From Eleusine coracana subsp. coracana (taxonomy: Eukaryota > Streptophyta > Magnoliopsida > Poales > Poaceae), in assembly GCA_032690845.1 (NCBI GenBank), contig CM064421.1, positions 42,770,963 through 42,834,962 on the forward strand: a stretch of DNA of 64,000 nucleotides, in the 5' to 3' direction. The notes under the pieces are model-generated. The model had not been told where the DNA came from. It did no database searches and was given only the letters and a program-made list of their open reading frames with translations. The translations under genes were made by a program, and so were the position numbers. Numbering within the stretch: the stretch's first letter is position 1; every line of letters begins with the position of its first letter. Positions 11,816 to 24,780 of this stretch are shown piece by piece.

Positions 11816-14211
11816 CGAGTGGTTGTATGTTTACAATGTCAAAATAATTGTAGTAACTGCATAACTCAAAAAGTTGTACAGTACATAGTACAATTATTCT
11901 TTCTAAAGAAAATCTTTCCTTGTAAAATAGCCACGCCACGTCATCAAATCATTTTTAGCCGTCGGATCGCCCAACTGAGAGCTATGGAGCGTTCGATAGG
12001 CATTACGAGCTTTACATCTAGACCCTTCAAGAAACTACAAATAAAACTATTCTTTTCCAGTCCTCCCACCACTCCTCTAGATTCTTTCATCTACACCCTT
12101 CTTGAACCATCATTTCATTCCCGATCCTTCCACCACTCCACTGCAATTATGTATTTAGATCCTTCATGAATGACAGATGTTTTACTGGGTCCTTACATCA
12201 ATAATCTTCTTTCATTCTTTTGTTTGTTTAGATGAATTCTTTTTTTTCCTTCTTGAGACAATCTATTAAATTCTCTCCCTAGGTTATAAAGCATTTATCA
12301 AAGATATATATTTATCAAAGTTGAGAGAAAATCTTTTTTAGACCATCTTTTGAATTCTCTCACTAGGTTATAAAGCATTTTTATCAAAGACATATCTCGC
12401 TTATCAAACATATATATGGCAACAAGTATACAATAAAAATTATTTTTTCAATAAGATTAATGTTATGGAATAGAATAAATGATATGTTTTTAAATGTCAA
12501 TAAAAAGAAAGGTAAATGAGTTTATACAATCGTTATTTTGATAAATAAAATTAGAATTCTCTCCCTAGGTTATAAAGCATTTATCAAAGATATATATAGA
12601 TTATAAAAATTAAATAGTTCATACGATGTATAAAAGATGTAGGCATGTAAAAAGTATACAATAAATAATATTGCTAAGGATAAATAAGAGTAATATTTAA
12701 AAACTAATGGTTCTCTCACACACTATTTTATTTTATTTGTACATGCAACTAAATTTGAAGAAAAAAAATTGTCTTAACATTATAATCTAATTAGTGCAAT
12801 CCTCCATGATTTAGTGTCATAGACGATCAACCTAAATTCTTGCATAATATCTGTTTGACCTTTTCATGTGGTACTCAGTATCATAGTAAAATAAATCTCA
12901 TTCCTTTAAAAATAAATACCACAATGCGGACAACATTGCACTTTGTCGCGCGATCTTTCTAGTCGCTTTTCTAGTTTGTGTGAAAAAAATAGTCAATCTT
13001 ATTTCCATGACCACAAATGGGAACCAACAATTGCCACAATGAGATTGAGAGCTAACAGTTGCCATCTTAATCAAAAACAGAATTGCAGCAACAAATGATT
13101 GTCAAGTTGTAACTTATGATCCCTGCTAGAAGGTACAAAAGTCTCAGAATGCTACAACAATACTAAGCTGAAAATCCGTCTGAAGCCGATGAGTTTCATC
13201 TCCATATTTTCACGTTTATTCTGAATAAAAAAATCCTTTGAATACTAGAACTGATCTCCAGCACTAGACGTTGAACTGGAGCCGCCACCGCGAATCGAAG
13301 CTAACCAAGGAATCTCGAATCAGAAGTCGCGCCAAACACATCCGCACGTTGCACAGGAGAAGAAAACAAGATTAAGCATCAAAGGTACGCTACGAGTCTG
13401 CCGAAAGAAGGGACATCCACACCCGAGCCACCCCGAAATAGCACCGTTCCGAACAGCCTAAAAGCACATGAAGCAGCCGTCAGGACGGCACACCAACTCC
13501 CTCGTCCCATCGCCAAATATATATTCTATGATGAAGTCTGAACCAAACCAAACAGCTAGTTCATCAGTTCGCACTTCGCAGCCACCAAGTTTCATGAAAA
13601 TTGAAATTAAGCTTCATTGTACTGATAACAGCAGGTGAAACGCAGAACGTTCTGAAGCTTAGCGCGAGACAAGAGAACAGCAGTGTCAAGGACGGAGAAA
13701 AGCAGCCTACATGATCGGAAGTGGCAGCCGCATCGAAGTCGCCGGGCCCGACGTTCACCGATCAGCTCTGCCCTGCTGCTTGTCGAGGCATATCACGGGC
13801 TCCTCGTCCTTCTTGTTTCGACGCAATTATATGGAGGGTTTCCTTGTCCTTATAAACAAGGGTCCAAATCCTGACTGGTACACGTAAAACGTTGTTTAAG
13901 ATGGGAGGTTTTGGTTTATGCTCTCCTCTGACGATGGTATTCGCAAGTGGTTGCTGGATTTGTCGTCCATTTCCAGTGGACCATAGTTTGCAGTTCCATT
14001 TGGAGGTTGTCGATTTGTCACTTGGTGTGTTTTATCGTCTGAAGTCTCAACAAACATTATCAGTGCGCTGGGGGTAAAAACTCAACCAAAACCGACTTAA
14101 ACCCCCAAAACCAAAACCGTGTTAGAATGTAATTCTTAGTTCTTTATCTCATCTCCTTTTGGGCCGAGCAAGTGGGCAACAGCGTGACAAAGTTAAGATA
14201 CTTAGAGCATC
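11816..14211. other. AT-rich intergenic region without a gene
   Basis: Apart from the three direct repeats listed separately, this region holds AT-rich sequence and short frames with no recognisable domain. The stretch 13200-13870 is less AT-rich and could carry untranslated or relic sequence, but nothing supports a gene. Confidence 0.5.
12270..12597. repeat. Three direct repeats of a ~40-bp TCTCTCCCTAGGTTATAAAG unit
   Basis: Copies begin near 12270, 12353 and 12555. Each carries TCTC(C/A)CTAGGTTATAAAGCATTT followed by a TATCAAAGATATAT-like tail. Spacing is unequal, so it is not a simple tandem array; it may be the core of an AT-rich transposon or a duplicated insertion. Confidence 0.75.
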
Positions 14212-14214
14212 TCC

Positions 14215-14557
14215 AAAAGCTTCCCAAAGAATTAATCTTAAAAAAGTGTTTTTGAGAGCAGCCCAAAAATTATTAGGGAGAAGTTTTCTTGTCTCCTCCA
14301 ATAGTTCTCTCTAAAAATAGATTAGAAAAACTTTTGATTGAACCACGTCAGCATCTGGAACCACAACAATATTAATTTCCTTCTAAATACAAGTATTAGG
14401 GTCCCCAATTTTCCCCTTATTTCTAGCTACAAATAAGGAGAATTTAGGAAGAGAATAAATCTGTGACTTGTTTAGGGGAGCTGTTGGAGATGGTTTTTAG
14501 ATTAAACCCTATTAATTTGATTTAGGGAGAGTTTTTGAAAAGCTTTTGAAGATGCTC
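14215..14557. mobile_element. Tourist-like (PIF/Harbinger) MITE, 343 bp
   Basis: The inverted ends read GAGCATCTCCAAAAGCTTC on the left and GAAAAGCTTTTGAAGATGCTC on the right. The block is flanked by TTA at 14212-14214 and TTA at 14558-14560, the target duplication of PIF/Harbinger elements. It has no coding capacity. Confidence 0.8.
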
Positions 14558-14560
14558 TTA

Positions 14561-15601
14561 CCTGAAAGGAAGCCAATGAGTGAAGGTTAGGATCTGAAGA
14601 GGGTCCATGTATTAATTTACCATCAAGATAACTAATCTTGGAAGTGGGCCCTATATTTTCGTTACACAACAATGTTACTGCATATTACTAAGACAAACCA
14701 TGTGCCATTTTCACATTGAATTCTTCTTGCGACAGTCCCAAAAAGTTTCAGAACATTCGCCAAAAAGAAAATGCGAGATGTACCAACCTAGCTGGCATAA
14801 TCTAGAGCATTTGAACCGGTTTACCGAGGCGTGCGAGTCTATTTCGACACAAGAAATTAATCAGTCCTCAAGCAACTGAGGTCTGAGGAAACTGACAGCC
14901 CAGCGCTGTGCATATCTACTGTGACTGAGAACACAACACCACAAGCATAGTAACTGATTAGCTCCACAAAGATAACCACTTCGTACCGAAGTTGGAAGCA
15001 TGGAATTTTTCAGCAAGTGATAGGAGATCGCAATAGCTGACACAGAAAGAGTGTGCCAGAGACAGGTGTTTGGACCTTGCCTTGCAGTCTCCCAAGTACC
15101 GGCCATTGGTTCAACTACCTCGCCACACGCCCACACTCGCCGATCCAGCAGTGCACATGTTTGCCGGTTCCAAATGCAGGTTTCTGGCGCATGGGACTCA
15201 CCAATTCCCCAGTGTTGCCATAGTGAAAGGCCAAGCACTGCTGCAGTACGGCAAAGATCAAACAGACGAACACAAAAACATGGAGTTTTTGCCAGAGGAA
15301 ACGATATGAAATGGCAAGGAGATTCTGAACTTTCAGTTTACATAGATAGCACTTGCATGAGTGGACTCATGGAATGGAACTATGAAGTGTTACCTGAAAG
15401 GGATTGAGGAATGCAGAGCTAGAGAGCTGGCTGGCTAGGTTCAGTTAGCAGTCTCCTCCCCGGCTTTTATGAAAGCACCTTCCACGCGCGACCGTGCGGC
15501 ATTCGGTACAACCACCACATCGTTTCCTTTTCAGTGTAACTCGAGTAATGTTTCGGTCCCGAGGATGGATCCAGGTTGCCGGCCTCCCCTTTTCCCGCCT
15601 C
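14561..15601. other. Region upstream of plantacyanin, no gene recognised
   Basis: Overlapping frames of up to 125 residues occur on both strands between 14861 and 15407, but none shows a recognisable domain, signal peptide or codon pattern. The last few hundred bases are likely the plantacyanin promoter. Confidence 0.4.
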
Positions 15602-15609
15602 TACAAATA
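15602..15609 (+). promoter_or_regulatory. TATA-like box of the plantacyanin gene
   Basis: TACAAATA lies 119 bp before the start codon in a pyrimidine-rich context, a fitting distance for a TATA variant with a leader of roughly 90 bases. The transcription start is inferred. Confidence 0.45.
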
Positions 15610-15727
15610 GCGCCCCCCATGTTCTTGACGGTCTCTGCAGCAGCTCGAGCCCATCAAAGCAGCAGCACACTCACTCCTCTGCTCCTTCTCCACCTCGCAC
15701 ACCAACTCCAGAAACAGGGCAGAAGCC

Positions 15728-16208
15728 ATGGCTCAGGGAAGAGGCAGTGCGACGCGGGGGCTCGCCTTCGTCGGCGGCTTCCTCGCCGCGTGCCTCCTCC
15801 TCGGCGCCGCCGACATCGCCGCCGCGGCCACCCACAACGTCGACTGGACGTTCAACGCCGACAGCTGGTCCCAGGGCAAGAACTTCCGCGCCGGCGACGT
15901 GCTCGGTAATAAGTGACCATATGCATACTGGCCAAGCATTTTATTGTTCATTTCGCGGCGCCTCGGTGTGATCTTCTCCGACTTTAATTTCGGCGTTTTG
16001 TTGCGTACGTGCAGTGTTCAACTACAACCCCGCCCTGCACAACGTGGTGGCGGTGGACGCCGGCGGCTACTACGGGTGCCGGCCCTCCGGCACGGCGTAC
16101 AGCTCCGGGAACGACCGCATCACGCTCGGCCCCGGCACCAACTACTTCATCTGCAGCCTCAACGGCCACTGCGCCATGGGAATGAAGATGGCCGTCACGG
16201 CCAGCTGA
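15728..16208 (+). CDS. Plantacyanin (basic blue copper protein)
   Basis: Two exons, 15728-15905 and 16015-16208, join across a 109-bp GT-AG intron that splits a valine codon and give 123 residues, the usual size for plantacyanins. Residues 1 to about 33 form a signal peptide, and the mature chain starts near THNVDWTF. The four type-1 copper ligands are visible as H68, C106, H111 and M116, and C81 and C112 fit the conserved disulphide. No GPI-anchor tail is present, unlike many phytocyanins. It is a small secreted electron-transfer protein of the cell wall; relatives such as chemocyanin act in pollen-tube guidance. An AATAAA lies at 16261-16266, 53 bp after the stop. The intron position is the standard one for the family. 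Substrates and partners cannot be read from sequence. Confidence 0.93.
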
Positions 16209-16987
16209 ACGAAGCCACCACCAAGCTACTCGTCGTCCTCTTGAAGTGCTCCAGCGCGTCAATAAATTGCTGTGTCATCGGCCGTCTGTTCTTGCGCAAG
16301 AACTATGCTGTGTGTGTGTGCGTGTGTTATACATGTGTTAAACAACTTCAAACGGATACAGGCTCATGTGTTATGTATGGCAAGTGGTAGGTAAAGCATA
16401 CATGATGTATTGATGTTTCTATGTTGCAAGCGTGCTGCGGCATTATCCTAAAGCACTTCTTTTGTTATCACTTCACAACATGCCCTTTTGGTTATAGCTA
16501 ACAATGGCGCCTTTGCATCCATCTACCCTGTTGGAACAGCCTTGGGTTAGTTCTATGACTTTATGTTCCGAAGAATTTTGAACAAAAATTTATAGGAAAA
16601 GAACTATCTGAAGAGTTTTGAACAAAATTTATTGGAAAAAATCATGCGTTGCCATGCTCGGCCGTTTTAAAGATTTGTATGTTCGGGCAAACTTACGCAA
16701 ACCATTGTAAGCTCACGGACCAAATCACTGTGGCTATACGATCCAGGCCCAGCCCAGTTGACCGGTCGGAGAACGACCACTTCCAAGACGAGCCAATCAC
16801 GTCGCGCGAACACGTATCAACTGCGGGCCAGCCTTCTCCACGTCACCACCCAAATGTCAAGCCAGATACTGCCGAGCCGGCTACCCCACCTGTCAGTAGA
16901 GCTGAGTCCCATCTTCTGATTCCCAACGCCCAACTCCCAAGACGCTGCTCCCAGTTCCCCACCACCGGGGATCTCGTGACTTCTCCG
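16209..16987. other. Intergenic region between plantacyanin and HRD3
   Basis: It contains the plantacyanin 3' untranslated region with a TG-rich run at 16310-16340, AT-rich sequence, and from about 16700 the GC-richer HRD3 leader. The open frame of HRD3 extends upstream to 16649, but the first ATG that is followed by a signal peptide is at 16988. Confidence 0.5.
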
Positions 16988-19900
16988 ATGGCTCTCGTCA
17001 TCCACCGCCGTCTCCTTCTCCTCGCCGCCGCCATCGCCGTAGCGGCCGTTGCCTCTCTCCCCCGCCCAGCCACCGCGGTGCGCCCCTTCGTCCTGGTCCT
17101 ATCCGGGGATGACTTCCTCAAAGACTCGGCCGCGCACCCCTCGCTGCCCTCCGCGGACTCCGCCGACGATGACGAGTGGGATGACTTCGCCGACGACTCC
17201 CCCACCGCCGATCCGCTCCTCTCCCCTTCATCCTGGGTTCCCCTCCTCGACCCCGCCAGCCCCTCCGCGTCGGACGATGAGCCGGACTCGACGGCCGACG
17301 CGCTCTTCGTCGCGGGCGCCCGCGCGATGATCTCCGCCGCCTCCGCCGGGGACGACGCGGCGTTCGCAACGGCCGCCGCGCAGATCGAGGCCGCGGCCGC
17401 GGAGGGACACCCTGGCGCGCAATCCGGGCTCGCGTTCCTCTCTGGCGCCGGGATGACGCGCCCGGCGTCCCGGTCGCGTGCGTTCCTGCTGCACAAGTTC
17501 GCCGCTGACGCGGGAGATCTCCAGTCTAAGATGGCCCTGGCATACTCCTACTTTCGGCAAGAGGTGAGGTGATTAGATCGTGTGCTTATTTACTTCCTCA
17601 CTCAATCTGCGTTTGAGAATTGGGTCCGTGTTTAAGTGGCCTGAGTGAGGTTGGTTACTGCACTTGTATGAATTCGTCTCACAAGTTAAAGTCGGTGTTT
17701 CATCGCAGTAGATAAAATTGATTTCCTGGGGTACTTAGGAACTAGAATTGTAATTTGTTTTTGTTGCTAGCTAAATGTATTCAACCTCTGTACGATTTCC
17801 TAATGTTTGTTGGTAGAAGTTACAGTTCCAAACTCATTTGACAATTTCTGAAGTAGCATTGCAATATGTGCATATACACAATCATGTAGGATTGGATTCC
17901 CCTCCTTTTGTTGGAACTGTAACTTATCTCCTTTTGTTGCTTGCATGCATCACTAACTATTCTGACCTAACCAAATCTTCTATTTATATATCTGTATTGG
18001 TGTTTACATTACTCTTAATCAATTAAACCTAACATTGAGTTTTTCAGATGTACGATGAAGCCGTTACACTATATGCTGAACTTGCAGAGGCTGCACTAAC
18101 AAGCTCCTTGATATCAAAGGAGCCACCAGTGATTGAGCCAATCCGGCTCCACAGTGGGACTGAAGAAAACAAAGATGCCCTGAGGAAGTTTCGTGGTGAG
18201 GATGATGAAGAATTTCAGATAACAGAGTACCAGGCACAGCGAGGCAATGCTGCTGCTATGTTCAAATTAGGGCTTCTGTATTATTATGGACTAAGAGGAC
18301 TCCGACGTGATTATGGAAAAGCATTTCATTGGTTCTCCAAGGCTGTTGAGAAGGGTGAGTCGAGATCAATGGAGCTTTTGGGCGAGATATATGCTAGAGG
18401 TGCTGGGGTGGACAAGAACTATACTGAAGCATACAAGTGGTTGACACTTGCAGCAAAGCAGCAACATTACTCAGCTTATAACGGACTGGGTTATCTATAT
18501 GTCAAAGGATACGGGGTGGAGAAGAAAAACTTGACAAAAGTAAGTTTGTGTTATAAAAATTTAATAGCTGGACATTTTAATGCTGTGGAACTGAATGTTT
18601 TGCATGATTACAGTTACATATATATATAAAAACTTCAAAGAACCTAAACATCTTTTTTCTTGTTATAGGCGAGGGAACTATTCGAAGTTGCAGCTGAGAA
18701 TAAGGAACCTGGGGGACATTATAATCTTGGTGTGTTGTATCTCAAGGGTATTGGTGTAAAGAGAGATGTTATAAGAGCATGCAATCTCTTTCTTCATGCT
18801 GTTAATGCTGGGCAACCAAAAGCTATTTATCAGGTGGCGAAGCTGTTCCAGAAAGGCATTGGCCTTAAGAGGAATCTCCATATGGTACTGACTAAGCTAC
18901 AGTTTTTTTTCCATTTATTTGTGAGTAATATATAGAATGGCCATGAGCATGGTTTAACTAGATGATTATCAGTACTATCTACTATGTAGTCCTGCCAGTG
19001 AGCTTGAAAAATATCTTATTCTCAAAGTTTTACAAAACATGCTGTAGCCAATATTTATTTAACAAAGTAGAATGTCTTGAGCTGATTTCATTTCATCAGA
19101 TCTTATTTTTGTTAGTCTTCTTGAATGATTGGATTACTCCTTAGGTTATGATCAGATTTTTTTTTTGTTTATTTCATGTGCAATGATTTTTTCATGTGTA
19201 CTGCATATCTACTATAACTGGGCTTGTGGAAAATCGGTAGATCTTTCTTGTTAAAAGAAGATAGTATGTTTTTTGTATGGATTTGATCTGTCAATAGTAT
19301 TCTGTTAGTGATATCAATTGGGGAACATAAATTAACGAAAGCAGTAACTCAGGATACCTCAGCCATTTAATCATTTGCTTGACCTTTTTTTTTTGTTTCA
19401 GGCAACAGTACTGTACAAGTCTGTTGCTGAGAGGGGACCCTGGAGTTCACTCTCTAGATGGGCTCTGGAATCTTATTTGAAAGGTGATGTAGGCAAAGCA
19501 TTGCTGTTATATTCCAGGATGGCAGATCTTGGATATGAGGTTGCACAAAGCAATGCTGCCTGGATTCTAGATAGGTACGGTGATCAAAGTATTTGCATGG
19601 GAGAATCTGGTTTCTGTACTGATATGGAAAGACATCTCCGGGCACATGCTTTGTGGTGGCAAGCATCTGAGCAGGGTAACGAGCATGCTGCTTTGTTGAT
19701 TGGTGATGCCTACTACTATGGTCGGGTATGCATTTCATCCTTTGACTTGCAACACTGCATATCTTGGTGATGATTCGTGACAAAAGTTTGAAGCATTATG
19801 TGATTGTGTTGGGCTTGGGTGATTACATATTTTTTCCCCCTTCTCTAGTATCTTCATTGGATTCACATAACACATGAAACATGTTTGCATGTCAGGGATA

Positions 19901-21237
19901 TTTTATATTGAAGGCATAGTTCTCATTTTTGGCTTACCTGTTACCATGACTTCTGCTTATTCATTCATCATTATTTGAAATGTGACTAGAATCATTTTGT
20001 TTACAGATTTTGAGTTTTAGGAGCAATAAGGAATATATGTTGTTGCAGTTGCTGACGTTATCACTATAAAATACCTTGTTTGTTTGCCAACTTATGCATT
20101 CCAATAACGAGCCCAATTATATTTTTTTTGAGGAAACGCTCCAAAAGGAAACTACTTAGATAACTAAGCGAATAGCTCCTTAATGTGCTTTTTACTTGGG
20201 TGGACTGCTTGCTGAGACACTAGCACCAGGGCATTATCATCACATCTTGCATCTGTATTTCCATGTTACAGGGTGTAGCAAGGGACTATGAAAGGGCAGC
20301 GGAGGCATATATGCATGCTCGGTCACAGTCCAATGCTCAGGCCATGTTTAATCTTGGGTACATGCATGAGCATGGTCATGGACTTCCCTTTGATTTGCAT
20401 TTGGCGAAACGATATTATGATCAAGCTGTTGAGGTGGATCCAGCCGCTAGGCTACCTGTCTTGCTTGCGCTAACAAGTTTATGGCTGAGGAAGAATTATG
20501 CTGACAGCTTTTTGGTAAGATATCATTGTCTCTCTGTAGTATGCATCATTGAGTCCCTGATTTCAGATAGTACATTTTTGTGTAGTTAAGTTTGTGGTCC
20601 TTTTAAATGGGGAATAATTATCTAGTTTGTGTAATGAAGCCTTAATACGACCTGAATTTTGAAGAGTCAAAACCGAAGTGGCTTTACTTTGCCAAAAAAA
20701 AAAAAGAGCTGAAGTGTCTCTGCCAATCCCAAAGGCTTGGAGGGAACACCATTTTATTGGTTTAAATTTGGGTCAATTTTTTTTGTCCAGACGTTTGAAA
20801 GTCATTTAAAAATCTATTCAACAAATATTTTTATAGTTATAGTTTTCCAAAATATGGCACGTATTTGATCTTCTTAAGCCCAACACAGTGTACGAAGATG
20901 TGGTTCCAGGTCCTGTTATGCATCTCAATATGCTTTATACAGTAAATTGATACTTGCCCAGTTTTTGTGTTAATTGTCGTACTGTCAACAGTTTTTATCC
21001 TTGTGATGCTCAGCAAGAACTCTTAAATTTCAGGTTCATTTTATTGATTCACTGCCGGAGATATATCCTGCTGTTGAGGAATGGGTAGAGGATGTTCTTA
21101 TGGATGAAGGGAATGCAACGATATTGACTCTCTTTGCTTGCCTTGTTACCGTCCTATACCTAAGAGAGCGTCAGAGGCGTCAAGTGGCAGCAGCCAACCC
21201 TCCACAACCTGATGGTGCAGATGGTGCAGCCATGTAA
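16988..21237 (+). CDS. HRD3A: HRD3A/SEL1L-like ERAD adaptor
   Basis: Six exons, 16988-17563, 18048-18539, 18669-18884, 19402-19725, 20272-20514 and 21034-21237, all bounded by GT-AG, give 684 residues, close to plant HRD3A proteins. The start at 16988 puts a hydrophobic signal peptide at residues 1-30. An acidic stretch follows, then many Sel1-type TPR repeats (for example LGEIYARGAGV, LGYLYVKGYGV, NLGYMHEHGHG). A transmembrane helix lies near residues 645-660 and is followed by the basic run RERQRRQ and a short cytosolic tail. In the family this protein sits in the ER membrane, binds misfolded glycoproteins in the lumen and hands them to the HRD1 ubiquitin ligase. All five introns are phase 0. 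A copy of exon 4 lies 8 kb upstream. The first exon is strongly GC-rich, as is common in grasses. Confidence 0.95.
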
Positions 21238-22217
21238 TGTTAGTTCACTTCATGATGAGGGGGGGTTATGTTGATGTGATTGCTTGAGGTACATATGGCT
21301 GTTTATTCCCAATCAAATCATCCGAATTTTGCTGAATATCCTAAATGCTTACAAACAAAAGTACCCATACTGGAGCTGTGGATCACCTTCAAATCTTATG
21401 ACATTCTCCTATGGAATTCGGGATGTAAAATTATAGTTCCTTGACACGACTTGTGTACACTAAGGCTGATTAGCTCAAGGATTGATTCTTACTTGGAAGC
21501 TTCCAGGTGGATATTCACCATTCTAACAGAGTTGTGCTTGTAAAGAACAACCGTTCTGGAAACTGACTGGTTTTATTGGCGTTCCATGTGCATTGAACTG
21601 TTTAGGATATTGCTTTGAAAACTGTCCAAAAATGATTGTGGAATTCATGTTCTTTAAATTTAGACTCACTCCACATACTACTTGACGGTGGCAAGTGGAA
21701 ACCATTTGAAATGAGGTTTTTGATCCTTGAGAGCGACTTTGTTTCTAATATTGTTTTATCCACCCGAAGGTAAAAACACGTTTCAATTCGTTTGGACTAA
21801 GAATCTGATCCCATGGCCTCTTGATTAGACTTAGATGAAAAAATCTGCCAAGACTGGCCTAATAAACCACATGAATCTGGAACATGTTTGTAACTAAGGC
21901 AGAATGACAAAATGACTCGACAGAAAAATAACTCACATACAGTAGCAAATGAGGGATACATATATATATATATCTTGGGGAATAATGAGGGGGTACATAC
22001 TTTGGTACATCACCAAAGAAAGGTACACTATAAAGAATGAAACTGCACGATCGCAGGCGTTAACCCATCTCAAGACGGGGCAGCAACAACATGAACGAAT
22101 AATAATCCAACTGGACAAGCAAGTGAAGCAACAACATGAACGAACAATCCAAATCGACGACAAATGAAACAGGGGAAGGCGTAGGTTCCAGCGTTCCCTG
22201 GCTTTTATTGTACGAGG
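21238..22217. other. Intergenic region between HRD3 and LAR 3' ends
   Basis: It holds the presumed 3' untranslated regions of two convergent genes. An AT microsatellite lies at 21959-21973. No gene is seen. Confidence 0.5.
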
Positions 22218-23805
22218 CTAAGCGCACGTAGGTGACACCTCCAGTCTCTCCACCACGGGCGCGTTGCTCTTGTTGTTCTCTTCAGTTTCTTCAGGCTGGA
22301 GGCGGAGGCTCTTAGCGTAGTCGTCGAAGCACTCGTCTACGGTTATGAAGGGAACGTCAGGGTAGAGGCTGGAGATCTCGATGTCCCTGCAACCGTCCAT
22401 GTGGAATTTCGTCTGGCATCCGTTGATAAATATGTCGTGCGTCAGTGAGGCGACTATGCTCGCCGGGACGATGTCCTCTGCAAACAGTGAGGATGCAGTG
22501 TAGCTATGTAATTCATCACTGGATCAAAATCTGCAACTGAGTGGGATGCGCTGTGGTATCCGAACCTGCAGCCATAGCGAGCAAGTCGTCTTCGCTGAGC
22601 GTCACGCGCGGCAGCGTCCTGCCGATCTTGCTCTCCCAGAGTGACGCCATCTCGTTGGTGCTCAGGAGGTTACTGGCGGGGCGGAAGTGGACGATCTTGT
22701 TGGCGCTGCGGGGGTCGTAGGCGGCCTTGATCGTGAACTTGCCGATGTCACTTCCGGCCACGAAGAAAGCTGAGCAGAGGCAGCAGAGACACCAAATTAA
22801 ATCGGGTCAAGGAACGTGATGTGCAACATGCGGCAAGACTCAAGAAATGATTAAGAGAGTGCTAAAACATCGTTACGACGCGGGCCATTTTTAGTGACAT
22901 CACAGAGAAAAACATCAACATCCTCGAATTGTTACGTTGATCAAGGGCGTGATGTGTTACTCAAAAAAGGAAAAGAAAAGGACGTGATGTGCACGGAAAA
23001 ATGCCAAGAAACAAAATCTCAGTAAGTCGCGGCGGTGGACCTCTGACGGTGCCGTCGCCGTAGATCTGGAAGCGGTCGAGCGGCGGCGGCACCTCCGACG
23101 GGTGGGTGTTGTCGAAGTAAGGCCAGCCGGCGATGGAGTTGCAGCAGATGTAGGTGTACGGCACGCCGGACGCCTCCGCCGCGCGCCGCACCCGCCGCTT
23201 CTCCTCGTAGAACCCGAGCCCCGCCCCGACCGGCCGCGCGCGGTCCACGTCGTGCCCGAACTCCGACGGCAGGAACCTCTGCGACGGTTCCACGTGTCAG
23301 GCGACTGTGAGACCACGTTCCAGGGGGAAACAAACAAAGAGGCGTTCATCGTTCCAAAAAAAAAGTACCTTCACAGTGCCGACGGTTCCGATGGCGTCGA
23401 TGAGGCGGAGCTGGTCGAGGATGTTGGCGCCGCCCATCACCGAGATCACCACCTCCACGCCGTGCACGCGGAGCGCCGTCTCCACGCAGCCCTGCCCAAG
23501 ATGACACGGTCACACGTTGGCTCAGGCGTAAGGCAACAATATGTGCCTACGCATGATATATCAAGTTGTGTGTGCGTTTTTACGTCGATGACAACGGCGC
23601 CCTTCTGCCGGAGCGCGTCGACGGCAGCGGCGCGCGCGGGGCAGGCGTTGCCGGGGCGGACGAGGATGCAGGTTTTGCGGCCGCTGTCCAGACAGGCCTC
23701 GGCGACGAAGCGGCCGATGTAGCCGGTGGCGCCCACGATGAGTGCCGGGCCGCCGCCGGAATCAACGGCTCCGTTGGCGTACGGTCCCTGAGCAAAAGGC
23801 GCCAT
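22218..23805 (-). CDS. LAR: Leucoanthocyanidin reductase
   Basis: Five minus-strand exons, 23584-23805, 23369-23491, 23041-23278, 22566-22769 and 22218-22477, have GT-AG borders and give 348 residues. The NADPH-binding Rossmann motif GATGYIG is at residues 25-31. Later family marks are VVISVMGGANILDQL, RFLPSEFGHD (116-125), the LAR-typical YTYICCNSIA, FVAGSDIGKFT, KIGRTLPRVT and THDIFINGCQT. These separate it from isoflavone reductase and pinoresinol-lariciresinol reductase in the same NmrA-type family. LAR reduces leucoanthocyanidins to catechin-type flavan-3-ols, precursors of condensed tannins, in the cytosol. The C-terminal 40 residues after DECFDDY are low-complexity and variable, as in other LARs. 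All motifs are intact, so it is probably functional. A decayed copy lies at 35.7-42.4 kb. Confidence 0.94.
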
Positions 23806-24780
23806 TGAAACTTTCCAAAGCTCTAGCTAGGTAGCAGCTGACAGAGTGCTTTTCGCCGTATTAGCAGCCTGTACGCCGGGCGAGAGTGCTGCGCGACTGG
23901 AAGTTGCATTGTATCACTCCTCTTTTGTACGTGCCAACCCGTAGGCACGGTAGACGAAGAACAGTAGGTGAACACATGCTGCAGTGATGGGTTTTCTTCG
24001 GAAACCCAGGAGTTAGGTTTGAATCCCAGTTTTGAGAACAGAGGGGAGACCGCACATACGGCAGCTGTCTGGAAATTAATTCAAGACGAATACACAATGA
24101 TATTTTTCGTAGTGACCAGAAAATATTGATTGGAGTAAACAAGACCTGATCACGAGCAGGAGCTTAAACAGGACCAGCCAAGAGAACCCGCCTGCAGAAG
24201 GCAAATCCAGAGTTGGCGGATGGACGTTTCGTCTCAGCATCAGGAAAACCCCCACCAAAGCAGAGTCTTCAAGTTATGTTTTTTTTTAATGTTTTGTTAT
24301 ACTCCTACTCTCCTAGTTCCAAAAATATATAAAAAAATAAAAAATGGATAATGCAGATAGCAGAATGGTTATGACTATTTCCCCCCTTTAATTAGTCCGA
24401 GAATAATGCAGACAGCTGCTACTTCTCACAAGTAGTAACGAGTAGCACAAGTTCCTTTTGCCTTTCCCCACGAGAGCTCCTTTTTCATCAGGTTCCGTCT
24501 TTCTTCATCTTGGCTATATTGTACTCATTTTTTTATCATTTCAATATTCATATGAATACAAAATCAATTTCTGTGACACATGTAAAAAAAAAGTCAATTT
24601 CTGCAGTTTCTTTGTAGCCAAGATATACTTGAAACAGCTACGTATCATGTCAACTACTCCCTCCGGATATTTTTTATTAACGCACTAGCCAACATCAACA
24701 AAAAATGTCCGGAAGGAGTAGTACATATTACGGCTTCAACAAATTCAGCATTACATTTTTATGAGATACCAATACTTGCT
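23806..24780. other. LAR upstream region without another gene
   Basis: It presumably contains the LAR promoter (minus strand). An AT-rich stretch at 24280-24700 includes CTCCCTCCGGATATTTTT and its partner GTCCGGAAGGAGTAG near 24658-24722, the inverted ends of a short Stowaway-like or Mariner-type MITE remnant. No gene is seen. Confidence 0.45.

Noticed and set aside
12200..12600. CRISPR-like spaced repeats
   Set aside because: Only three imperfect copies with unequal spacing in a plant nuclear context; not a CRISPR array.
14861..15407. Frames of 118-125 residues upstream of plantacyanin
   Set aside because: Sense and antisense frames overlap, no signal peptide or domain is seen and no splice or promoter context supports them.
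16843..17496. Antisense 217-residue frame over HRD3 exon 1
   Set aside because: A shadow of the GC-rich coding exon on the plus strand.
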